NCBI GenBank assembly: GCA_010909165.1
Contig: VJWM01000025.1
Coordinates: forward strand, 1,612,001-1,676,000
Length of the DNA: 64,000 bases
Origin: Anthoceros angustus
Taxonomy: Eukaryota; Streptophyta; Anthocerotopsida; Anthocerotales; Anthocerotaceae
Direction of reading: 5' to 3'
Shown here: piece after piece, positions 56,022 through 64,000 of the stretch
Layout of the letters: each line of letters begins with the position of its first letter
Position numbering within the stretch: position 1 is the stretch's first letter
Program-made: the position numbers and the translations under genes
Notes under the pieces: model-generated
Told to the model about the DNA's origin: nothing
What the model saw: only the letters and a program-made list of their open reading frames with translations
Database searches by the model: none

Positions 56022-56320
56022 ATGGCCACCAGCGTGACGGCCAATGCTCCGGCCACCGCCACGGCGGCGGCCAGGCCGGGGGCATTCAAGCCCAGCAGCA
56101 GCAGCAGCAGCAGCAGCAGCTTGAGGTCGTGCGAGGCGCTGAGGGGCACACCGCTTGTGGCTTGTCCCCAGACTCTCAGAAGTGCAGGCATGATGCCTTC
56201 TCGTAAGCCGCAGAGCGCTGAGGTGCGCGGCGGCTGCAGGCTGGTGAACAGCATGGGCGAGTCGGTGAGCAATCTGTCGACGCGCGGGGCCGGCGGGCGG
56301 GGCGCCAGCACGCCAGTGCT
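56022..56320 (+). CDS. Possible plastid transit peptide of the lipoxygenase
   Basis: From ATG 56022 an open frame reads MATSVTANAPATATAAARPG, a nine-Ser run encoded by an (AGC)n tract (56093-56120), and more Ser/Arg/Ala-rich, acid-poor sequence (SAGMMPSRKP, VRGGCRLVNSMGESVSNLST). That is the composition of a chloroplast transit peptide. It is in a different frame (off by one base) from the PLAT domain that begins at 56354. Either a one-base indel lies between about 56285 and 56320, or the frame is fortuitous and the protein starts at 56354. Plastid 13-lipoxygenases carry such an N-terminus; the combined length (about 995 residues) would be on the long side. Confidence 0.4.
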
Positions 56321-56353
56321 GTGGCTAGCCCTAGCGACTGCGTCACCGTACCC

Positions 56354-59300
56354 ATGGTGGACATTTCTGGCACTGTGGTGCTTGAGACGAAGAACATCCT
56401 GGACTTCCAGAGCCCGATCGCGGAACTGGAGGATGCGTTGGCCGAGTTCGAGGGGCACAGGGTGGAAGTCCGCCTCGTAAGCGTGGATCTGAATCCCGGT
56501 ACGTGCCTTGTCACTGAAAATTAAAGGTTCCCGGTGGATATCGAAAGCTATCCAATTCGTCCTTGCACGCTTGAAACCAAGAGAACATTTGGCTAGTACT
56601 TGCTACCTTGAAAGTCACTTGAGTTGTTAGGGTTCTTGAAGGAATGTTGCAAGCTTTGCTCGGTGGCTGACTGTGCCACTTGTAAGTGCAGTGACCAAGG
56701 AGCCCAAGGTGAGCGAGGCGAGCCCCATCCGAGCCTTTGAGCGCGAGGACGGCAAGATCGCCGCCGGCGAGGCCGAGTATCCCATCACCTTCACCGTCCC
56801 CGCCGACTTTGGGGAGCCCGGCGCCATCCTGGTGACCAACAACCTCCCGGAAGAGTTCTTCCTGAGCTCCCTCTCCCTCCAGCTCCCCAAGGTGAAGGCC
56901 TGGCAGCCGGTGCCGCTTTCCAAGAACAGGACCGGTAGCGTTTCCATGCCCGGCCAGCCTGAGGGCACCGGCGCCAATGTCATCCACTTCCCCGCCGGCT
57001 CCGTCATCTACAACGCCAACAAATTCGACTCCCGAAACCGCGTCTTCTTCAGCAACAAGACGTGCCTCCCGTCCCGCACCCCTCCGGGCCTCCTCCACCT
57101 CCGCCAGGCCGAATTGGTGGCCAAGCGCGGCGACGGCAATGGCGAGCGGGTGTTCGGGGAGCGCATCTACGACTACGCCGTGTACAACGACCTGTCCAAG
57201 CCCAACACGGACCCCTCCACCGATCGCCCGGTGCTGGGGGGCTCCTCGGAGCGGCCCTACCCCCGCCGCTGCCGCACGGGCCGGCCGTGGGCCACGAGCG
57301 CGCCGCAGCTGGAGATCAACGTGGGCCCGTTCCAGGTCTTCTACATCCCCCGGGACGAGGCGTTCAGCCGGGTGACGACGTCGTCGCTGCTGGCGGACGC
57401 GCTCAAGGCCACGTTGCACTCCATCGTGCCGGCCATCGAGACCAAATTCGACAAGTCGGACGATTTCGAATCGTTTGCCAGCATCATGGACTTGTACGCC
57501 AAGGGGGTGGACTTCAAGGGGATCCTGCCGGAGGAGCCGCAGGGGGACGACACCAAATCGAGCGTGTTGGACGACCCCTACGCGTTTTTTCAGCAGTTTT
57601 TAAACTCGGGCGGGGAGGACAAGAGTTTGGCCAAGTACCCTCTCCCTCAGGTCGTCCAAGGTGAGTAACAACAAGTGTGTCTGTGAGTCGTCTCGCCTTG
57701 GAACCTCATTGTTCCAGATTATTCCTTGCAAGTTCACCACGAGTCTTGATTTCAACCAAGATTGTGACAGTCACTGGTGAGTTCCACGGATCCATCCAAT
57801 GGCATCCTTTGAAATGGCATCCGTTGTGCATGTGCGTGCAGTTTCCGAAGCGGCATGGCTCACAGACGAAGAGTTTGGACATCAGGCCCTCGCGGGCCTC
57901 AACCCTGTCATGATCGAGCTGGTTAAAGTGAGTACCAAGCTTGTACCAGCTGTATGCATGGGGTTGGGGTGTGGACATTGAGCACTGCACTGTTTGTGAA
58001 CATGAATGACACTTGCAAGCAGCGGTCACCTCTTCGTCCTTCTTGAAACACTTTCATGTTGCTCCCTCTATGTGTATGTAGAAGTGTATGTAGACGGGTA
58101 GGTCCCTTGAAATCTTGACGTCTCTTCCAAGGAAGTGATCCATGCTCTGAGTCATCACAGACTGACGGCTTCGCTTGCTTGCTTGCTTGCTTGCTTGCAA
58201 CTACTAATTCGAATTTGGTGAACCAACGTCTGAATGTAAACTTACTGTATGCATGTGGGTGGACACCATGCCACCTTCCAAAATGTTGCAGGAATTCCCT
58301 CCAACCAGCTCGCTGGATCCCGCCGTGTACGGACCTGCTACTGCCCTCACCGACGACCACCTCCTGCCTTACCTGGAGGGACTCACTGTTGCTCAGGTAA
58401 CATATCACAACCTGCAAGCTCTTGAAACTCTCGCTCAGCATTGCCAGCTTACTCCGGAGTTTCGAACACAAAAAACTTTTCAAATGGGCATTGTCTTCAA
58501 AATTTTCTTGAACACAACGTGTTTACTGGCCGCCAGGCCATGGAGGCAAAACGGCTCTTCATGATCGACTACCACGACCTGGTGCTGCCCTTCATCGAAC
58601 TCCAAAACACCCAGGGCAACGGCCAGGGCTACGCGCCGCGGAGCATCCTGTTCCTCACCCGGCACGGCACCTTGAAGGTGATAGCGATCGAGCTGGCCCT
58701 GCCGGCTTACAATGGCAACAAGGCCTCAATCAGGGCTTTCACGGCTGCGCCGATCATTACCGACCTATCATTGAATCCCGCCACACAGGACAAGATTGTG
58801 GAGGCCAGGGTGTGGCAGCTGGTCAAGCTTCACGCCAACACCGTCGATTTCGGGGTTCAAGAGCTCGGCAGCCACTGGTACGCATGCATGCGATGCGCGG
58901 TCAGTGCACACCTTCATTGCTGACAAAAGTTGAAATCGCGACTGCCTGACTGACTGACCAGTGCCCCTGGTTCTTGGTTTCCCTTGAACGTTCAGGCTGG
59001 ACACCCACGCGACGATGGAGCCCGTCATCATCGCCGCCAACAGGCAGCTGAGCCCCATGCACCCCGTCTTCGTCCTGCTCTTTCCAACCTTCAAAAACAC
59101 CATGAACATCAACGCCGCGGCGCGGCAGTCGCTCATCAACGCCGACGGCATCATCGAAAAGACCTTCACGCCAGGCAAGTTCTGCATGGAGCTCAGCTCC
59201 GCGCTGTACCGCACGCGCTGGCGGTTCGACAGGCTGGCTCTGCCGGAAGACCTCATCGCGCGCGGGATGGCCGAGCGGGCCGCGGACGGCCGCCTCAAGC

Positions 59301-60009
59301 TCGTGATGGAGGACTACCCGTTCGCTAAGGACGCGCTGCAAATCTGGGACGCCATCCTCAACTGGACCACCGACTACATCGCACTCGCCTACCGGACGAC
59401 GCCGCCGTGCTGGCCGACGCCGAGCTGCAAGCCTGGTGGACCGAGTACGTGCAGGTGGGCAACGGCGACCTCAAGGACGCCGACTGGTGGCCCAAACTGG
59501 ACTCCCGCCAATCCCTCGCGCACACCCTGGCCACCATCGCCTGGACCGCCGGCCCGCAGCACGCCGCCATCAACTTCGGCCAGTATGCGTACGCCGGGTA
59601 CCCGCCCAACCGCCCCAGCCAGACGCGGCGGCTGGTGCCGGAGAAGGGCTCCAGCGAGTATAAGGCCCTAGCCACTGACCCGTCTGGCGGCATCTTGGGG
59701 ACCATGACCACGGAGAGGGGGGCGTTGAGCGTCATGACCACCATCGAGGTCCTGTCCACGCACGCCGAGGACGAGGAGTACCTGGGCCGCCTCCAGTCCA
59801 ACATCTGGACGTCGGACCCGGCGGTGCTCGCGGCCTATAACCGCTTTGCGAGGGCGATGGAGCAGGTGGCCACGGACATCGAGGCGCGGAACCAAGACCC
59901 GGCGCTCAAGAACCGCAGGGGCCTGGCGCAGGTGCCCTACACGCTGCTCTACCCGTGGTCCTCGGACGGACTCACCGGCCAGGGCGTGCCCTACAGCACT
60001 TCCGTCTGA
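56354..60009 (+). CDS. LOX: Plant lipoxygenase, six exons, one frameshift
   Basis: Oxygenates linoleic/linolenic acid, the first step to jasmonates and other oxylipins. Exons: 56354-56498, 56692-57660, 57842-57927, 58292-58396, 58537-58877, 58996-60009. All introns are GT-AG and all junctions keep frame; about 886 residues, a normal length. Start at MVDISGTVVLETK gives a PLAT/LH2 domain. Then come FFSNKTCLPSRTPPG, RPVLGGSSERPYPRR, WLTDEEFGHQALAGLNP and RLFMIDYHD. Iron ligands: the two His of HWLDTHA (split by the last intron), His and Asn of HAAINFGQY (59560-59574) and the C-terminal Val (usually Ile). The Ala in SLINADGIIE suggests an S-specific enzyme. One base appears lost near 59394 (ACCGGACGAC where ACCGGGACGAC keeps frame). 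As read, this would remove three iron ligands. It may be a sequencing error. 9- or 13-specificity not decided. Confidence 0.93.
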
Positions 60010-60483
60010 CTGAGTTAGTGATGAATCCTGTGACTAGTGAGCTTGCTTGACAAACACAGCAATTGCAAGCCTCCTGCAATTTCCATTTGGTGTTCAATCC
60101 TTCTTCCTCTGCGTGGGCTCCTTGTGACCAGTGAGTTTGCTCCTACAGGGCAAGCTTCTGCGATTTCCATTTGGTGTCCTTGCAATTGCTTCTTGTGCTA
60201 GTCCACGTATGTACATAGAGCTCCAAGTTTGGAGGAAGAGCCCTGGGATTGCAAGTGTGCCAAAGATTGTGCTGACTTCTGCAGAACTACTTGCCTGCAA
60301 ATACACCAATCTCCATCCTTCCCCATCCTCTCCCATCTCGTCTTAGGATCAGCACCCTGTCACTGCCTGTTGTAATGTGAGTGCTATGTTCTCAAGAAAG
60401 CGCGCTATGAATCTAGAAGTGGAATTCCAGAATAGAATGTTAGGATCAAGAGTCTTGAGACGACGAGGGGTCATCTGGAGACT
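60010..60483 (+). other. LOX 3' UTR and flank
   Basis: Non-coding. Contains a repeated GCAATTTCCATTTGGTGT / GCGATTTCCATTTGGTGT pair at about 60076 and 60160. No canonical AATAAA close to the stop. Confidence 0.5.
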
Positions 60484-60762
60484 GTCATGACCACCATCGA
60501 GGTCCTGTCCACGCACGCCGAGGACGAGGAGTACCTGGGCCGCCTCCAGTCCAACATCTGGACGTCGGACCCGGCGGTGCTCGCGGCCTATAACCGCTTT
60601 GCGAGGGCGATGGAGCAGGTGGCCACGGACATCGAGGCGCGGAACCAAGACCCGGCGCTCAAGAACCGCAGGGGCCTGGCGCAGGTGCCCTACACGCTGC
60701 TCTACCTGTGGTCCTCGGACGGACTCACTGGCCAGGGCGTGCCCTACAGCACTTCCGTCTGA
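60484..60762 (+). pseudogene. LOX C-terminal exon fragment (duplicate)
   Basis: The last 92 codons of the lipoxygenase reading frame, open from the internal VMTTIEVLSTHAEDEEYLGR to the same terminal ...GVPYSTSV and TGA. One codon differs (Pro to Leu in LLYPWSS). It lacks all iron ligands except the C-terminal Val, so it has no independent function. It could serve as an alternative last exon only if a splice acceptor were provided, and none is seen in the 23-bp spacer. Confidence 0.92.
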
Positions 60763-61335
60763 CTGAGTTAGTGATGAATCCTGTGACTAGTGAGCTTGCT
60801 TGACAAACACAGCAATTGCAAGCCTCCTGCAATTTCCATTTGGTGTTCAATCCTTCTTCCTCTGCGTGGGCTCCTTGTGACCAGTGAGTTTGCTCCTACA
60901 GGGCAAGCTTCTGCGATTTCCATTTGGTGTCCTTGCAATTGCTTCTTGTGCTAGTCCACGTATGTACATAGAGCTCCAAGTTTGGAGGAAGAGCCCTGGG
61001 ATTGCAAGTGTGCCAAAGATTGTGCTGACTTCTGCAGAACTACTTGCCTGCAAATACACCAATCTCCATCCTTCCCCATCCTCTCCCATCTCGTCTTAGG
61101 ATCAGCACCCTGTCACTGCCTGTTGTAATGTGAGTGCTATGTTCTCAAGAAAGCGCGCTATGAATCTAGAAGTGGAATTCCAGAATAGAATGTTAGGATC
61201 AAGAGTCTTGAGATTCCTAATCGTATAAAAAAGAAGCTTGGTCAATCCGAGAACTGTCCAAGGAGCCTGGACCACAGTCCATCAATTGTGCGACCCTTTT
61301 CTTCTTCTCTAAACCCTAAAACACACGCTGCGCCC

Positions 61336-61372
61336 CCGCGCGCGCGCGCGCGCGCGCGCGCGCGCGCGCGCG
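61336..61372. repeat. (CG)n dinucleotide tract
   Basis: About 18 CG repeats. Unusual in plant DNA because methylated CpG decays. Z-DNA prone. Confidence 0.95.
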
Positions 61373-61610
61373 CCGCCTCTTTAGCCTTCCTTCTAGGTGT
61401 CGGCACATCGTTCTCCTTGCTTTCCCGACACACTGGTCCAGAAGTTGCTCGCCCCTCTTGGAAATGCTCCCCTCGCTTCCAACTGTCTCCCAGTGCTGCT
61501 CCGCTAACTCTCACCGACGCTCCACTCCGTTCCGAATGTCTTTCATAAACGCTTCGTCACACTTGCAGGGATCGTGCCCTTCCCATATCAACCATCATTT
61601 GCCATACTGT

Positions 61611-61724
61611 CTTCCATCCATTGGTATTCTTTGCTGACTGAGTACATCCCAAGCTCCAATGTCCTACCTTCCATCCATTGGTATTCTTTGCTGAGTGAGT
61701 ACATCCCAAGCTCCAATGTCCTAC
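61611..61724. repeat. 57-bp tandem duplication
   Basis: CTTCCATCCATTGGTATTCT ... CCAAGCTCCAATGTCCTAC twice, head to tail, with one difference (GACTGAG against GAGTGAG). Confidence 0.95.
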
Positions 61725-61744
61725 CTTCGTTACGAAGATCTATA

Positions 61745-61848
61745 AAGCTCTCTCACTACGTAAGGTCTACAGCTCTCTCACTACGCAAGCAAGTCTCCTA
61801 CCACTAGAGTACTCTCAAGGAGCCTACCACTAGAGTACTCTCAAGGAG
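61745..61848. repeat. Short tandem repeats (AGCTCTCTCACTACG; 26 bp)
   Basis: AGCTCTCTCACTACG occurs twice, followed by two perfect 26-bp units starting CCTACCACTAGAGTACTCTC (61797-61822 and 61823-61848). Confidence 0.9.
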
Positions 61849-61853
61849 CTCTT

Positions 61854-61896
61854 CGCCGGACGGAGAGGCCCGGTTGAGCAACGGAGGAGGTCCGGA
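61854..61896 (+). repeat. Fragment of Gypsy LTR
   Basis: GCCGGACGGAGAGGCCCG and GGAGGAGGTCCGGA match the Gypsy LTR near 32769-32812 with a small insertion between them. Probably a remnant of another copy. Confidence 0.7.
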
Positions 61897-61949
61897 CTGT
61901 GTAGCCACTTGCGTTCTTTACACCTTCACAAAAACCTTATTCGGAGGAG

Positions 61950-62395
61950 ATGTCGGTCAAAGACTTGGTGATTATGACATCTTCAAAGAAAAGTGATTAG
62001 GAGGAAGTTCCACGGGTCGAATTGTACTTGGAAAACATCTTACAACCAATCGCCCAGTAGCAATCAAGGTGCTTGATTATACGGAGGATGAAGATGATTT
62101 AAAAGAGCTATTATTTGAAGCTTGGTGTTTAGAAGTTTTGGACCATCCGAATATATTGAAAATTCATAATACATATAAATGCAATGATAAAATATATTTG
62201 ATCATGGAAATGATGCAAGGTGGGTCCTTATGGATGTTATTGTAAAACAATGTGGTTTAGATGAAGACACTGCAAGACATTATTTTAGGCAAATTATTTA
62301 TGGTTTAGAATATTATCACAATAAGAGCATTTTCCATCGTGATATTAAACCAAAGAATTCACTTCTAGAACACATTCGTAGGATAGTTTCTTAGC
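61950..62395 (+). pseudogene. Protein kinase N-lobe and catalytic-loop fragment
   Basis: Reads GGSSTGRIVLGKHL (glycine loop), PVAIKVLDY (the ATP-binding Lys), EAWCLEVLDHPNILKI (C-helix Glu), IYLIMEMMQGGSLW (hinge). A one-base loss follows at about 62244. It resumes with DEDTARHYFRQIIYGLEYYH, SIFHRDIKPKNSLLE (catalytic loop, 62330-62370). This pattern is of the SNF1/CAMK-like serine/threonine kinases. It ends before DFG where a second, inverted kinase piece begins. Confidence 0.8.
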
Positions 62396-62404
62396 ACATG
62401 GCAG

Positions 62405-62795
62405 TGCGTACTCACTAACCACAAAATCATCCTTCTCCTTCTCTTGAATTAAGAGATCTTTCCCAGTACCATCTCAAATAAAGATACTCCAGCAGACCAT
62501 ATATCACATGGCGCTCCTTTATAATTTGATTCTGAACGAATTTCTGGAGCCATGTATACTCTTGTTCCGGCGTAGTCGTCGTATTATGTTTTTAAGTCTC
62601 CTTTGAAAGCGCATCCAAAATCAACAATTTTTAAAACCTTGGATTTATCTAGAAGTAAATTCTCTGCTTTAATATCATGATGGAAAATGCCCTTATTATG
62701 ACAATATTCTAAACCCTAAATAATTTGCCTAAAATAATGTCTCGCAATGTCTTCATCTAAACTACGTTGTTTTACAATAACGTTTTAAGTTTCCT
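62405..62795 (-). pseudogene. Inverted protein kinase C-lobe fragment
   Basis: On the minus strand: [33 protein letters not shown] (the HRD Arg is His), VDFGCAF (DFG), GTRVYMAPEIRSESNYKGAP (activation segment APE) and CDIWSAGVSLFEMVLGK. It has stops (TAG near 62720, TAA near 62595). It closely resembles the plus-strand fragment, so a parent kinase was duplicated head to head. Bases 62779-62848 add another scrap with LLKLVNFGRAFKG. Confidence 0.8.
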
Positions 62796-62914
62796 TTGAA
62801 AGCCCGTCCAAAATTAACAAGTTTTAAAAGATCGGATCATGGCAAACACCGTGCACAACACCATCTGGTACATGCCATTTGGTTCATATTCGTTGTCTGC
62901 ATGACACTGGGCGA

Positions 62915-63245
62915 TCAATATGATACTGCCCATAGTTGAGGGCCATCACTTATCATGCGTCTACAGCAGCTTGCTTCTAAAATGTTGGAATCAGAGATTT
63001 TGCATCTCAATTTCAGGGTAGGATGTGCTGAAGTTATTCCACAAAGAGGAGTGGAATAATACTCTGGATCAATGTAGCCCACGGTGCCATCGATTCCCAT
63101 TGTAGAAATATGAGTAGTTGCCTTGCTGGGAGCTAGATTGGAGATGCCGAAATCTGCCACCTAGGCATTCAAGTCGTCATCCAGGAGAATGTTGCAAGAC
63201 TTGATGTCTCGGTAGATTGTGCGGATGTATAGTATGCCACGGAGG
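62915..63245 (-). pseudogene. Receptor-like kinase fragment
   Basis: Minus strand: IYRDIKSCNILLDDDLNA, a stop where Lys is usual, VADFGISNLAPSKATTHIST, DGTVGYIDPEYYST. These are the catalytic loop and activation segment of the plant receptor-like kinase family (IHRDIKSSNILLD / VADFGLS / GYLDPEYY). His of HRD is Tyr. The frame then diverges after DPEYYST. Confidence 0.82.
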
Positions 63246-63345
63246 GGACGAACACATTTGGTACATAGCATTCTGATCATATTCGTTGTCTGCATGATAC
63301 TACCCATAGTTGAAATCCATCAGTAACCAGTATGGTTCTCTGACA
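63246..63345. repeat. Dispersed 75-bp repeat
   Basis: GGTACATAGCATTCTGATCA, TATTCGTTGTCTGCATGATAC and CTACCCATAGTTGA at 63256 repeat, with changes, a block at 62870-62950 and partly 63700-63725. Confidence 0.7.
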
Positions 63346-63683
63346 CTTTGTCTTGTCTACATCCCTCCACATGCCAGCATCTGCATACAGATTCCCAAGT
63401 ACCACATACGCTGCTGCATTTTCAGGTTCCAATTTATAACAAGCTCAAAGCATTGAGCCTCACGCTCAATATCTCCATGGCTTTGGCACGCGTTCAGCAA
63501 GGCTTTCCACCACACGACGCAATTCTCCCTGCCGCCCTGTAGGTCGCCCAAGCCAGCACGCAATGGAAAACTATCAGCTAACGTAATGGCCTCCAATTGC
63601 ATACATATGTACCAAGGGCTGCTTTGCGAGCCCTTGCTGTGCAGACCTAAGACTAGCGGACAAGTCTCATTAGTGCTATGCAT
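63310..63683 (-). pseudogene. PPR protein C-terminal fragment
   Basis: Minus strand: VVWWKALLNACQSHGDIE, then, after a frameshift near 63430, LEPENAAAYVVLGNLYADAG and MWRDV. This is the last PPR motif and E-domain start of PLS-class pentatricopeptide repeat proteins, which edit organelle RNA. Only about 100 residues remain; one frameshift. Confidence 0.8.
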
Positions 63684-64000
63684 AGGAGGAAATGTGTTTT
63701 GTACATAACATTATGATCATGATACTCACAAATCCATGAGTCCATAATGTGTGTACGGACAGCTCGCGGTTAGAACATTGAAAATCAGAGAAAAATTCAG
63801 TCCAAGATGTGCCACAACTATGAGGTACAAAGAGAACCCGTGGGGACATTGCCAGGACATACAAAAATTAGAAAACGTTGACGAACTACCTCTCTTTTAT
63901 GAGAGTTGTTTTACTCCAAGTTGTAACAAGCTATTGTTCTCCATTTTTTTTACAGCGCTAAATTGAAGCTTTATATCCAGGAAAAAATAAGATTAGCCAC
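63684..64000. other. Window end, nothing recognised
   Basis: AT-rich, with short frames on both strands and no domain. Confidence 0.5.

Larger units (their letters stand above)
59731..61213 (+). repeat. 730-bp tandem duplication of LOX 3' end
   Basis: 59731-60460 and 60484-61213 are identical except for two C-to-T changes (CCG to CTG at 59949/60702 and ACCGG to ACTGG). A 23-bp spacer (CGACGAGGGGTCATCTGGAG plus ACT) separates them. The unit holds the last 93 codons of LOX and 450 bp of 3' flank. Very recent event. Confidence 0.95.
61214..61935. other. Repeat-rich gap after LOX
   Basis: No gene. Contains a telobox-like AAACCCTAA (61311), the (CG)n tract, two small tandem repeats and a scrap of the Gypsy LTR, each listed separately. 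Confidence 0.6.

Noticed and set aside
55782-56480. 232-codon plus frame ending in Trp/Arg-rich sequence
   Set aside because: Only its middle (from 56022) looks like a protein; its end is the lipoxygenase exon read out of frame.
56511-57419. 302-codon open frame on minus over LOX exon 2
   Set aside because: It is a mirror of the GC3-rich lipoxygenase exon on plus. The plus frame has the family motifs.
61311-61372. Telomere or interstitial telomeric repeat
   Set aside because: A single AAACCCTAA next to a CG run is not an array.
63880-63950. Copia-like fragment (LPLFYESCF)
   Set aside because: Resembles Copia-3 VPFYESCVYSK over only a few residues; no wider similarity.
1-64000. tRNA, rRNA, CRISPR or bacterial-type operons
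   Set aside because: None seen. The only tRNA-related sequences are retroelement primer sites.

Overview
The window is nuclear DNA of a land plant, most likely a seed-free one such as a lycophyte, fern or bryophyte. This rests on plant-type Copia and Gypsy retrotransposons primed by tRNA-iMet and tRNA-Asp, a plant lipoxygenase with a PLAT domain, a plant H3.3-type histone gene, receptor-like kinase and PPR-protein debris, and one 68-nt intron. The exact taxon cannot be read from the sequence. There are no operons, CRISPR arrays or bacterial features.

Layout. 1-2048: a degenerate minus-strand gene with a C2H2-like finger, a basic N-terminus and a Glu-rich tail, then a minisatellite. 2049-9643: Copia-1, with exact 5-bp TSD CAGCC, inserted in that minisatellite. 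10286-13562: decayed plus-strand gene of an uncharacterised RNase-H/transposase-like family. 14839-25739: fragments of a decayed minus-strand gene of unknown function, split by Copia-2 (17184-23672, TSD ATTAG). 25896-26060: a minisatellite related to the first one. 26228-27170: decayed DUF7869-like gene. 28339-28591: pseudo exon 1 of a histone H3 variant; its intron holds a 14.3-kb Gypsy element (28592-42879) with giant 4.4-kb LTRs. 43879-44666: an intact three-exon H3 variant on the minus strand. 45033-53668: Copia-3, whose 5' third is tandemly duplicated and which carries a 391-bp MITE-like insertion. 54220-54760: a Copia integrase scrap. 56354-60009: a six-exon lipoxygenase gene, followed by a 730-bp tandem duplication of its 3' end. 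61214-64000: small repeats and fragments of protein kinases, a receptor-like kinase and a PPR protein.

The best candidates for new biology are three. (i) The H3 variant has an H3.3-like core but a tail that lacks K9, K14 and K27. (ii) All three Copia families have a coiled-coil ORF ahead of gag, and Copia-1 also has an antisense AT-hook ORF before its 3' LTR. (iii) Two divergently oriented gene pairs, each with a transposase-like gene on the right arm, flank related minisatellites.

A caution applies to every 'frameshift' in the repeats. Where two copies can be compared, or a conserved motif is broken, the lesions concentrate at CAG/CTG sites, which have become CG. The expressed-looking genes are much less affected. 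This looks like base-calling error at CHG-methylated cytosines rather than true decay, so the number of broken reading frames is probably overstated.
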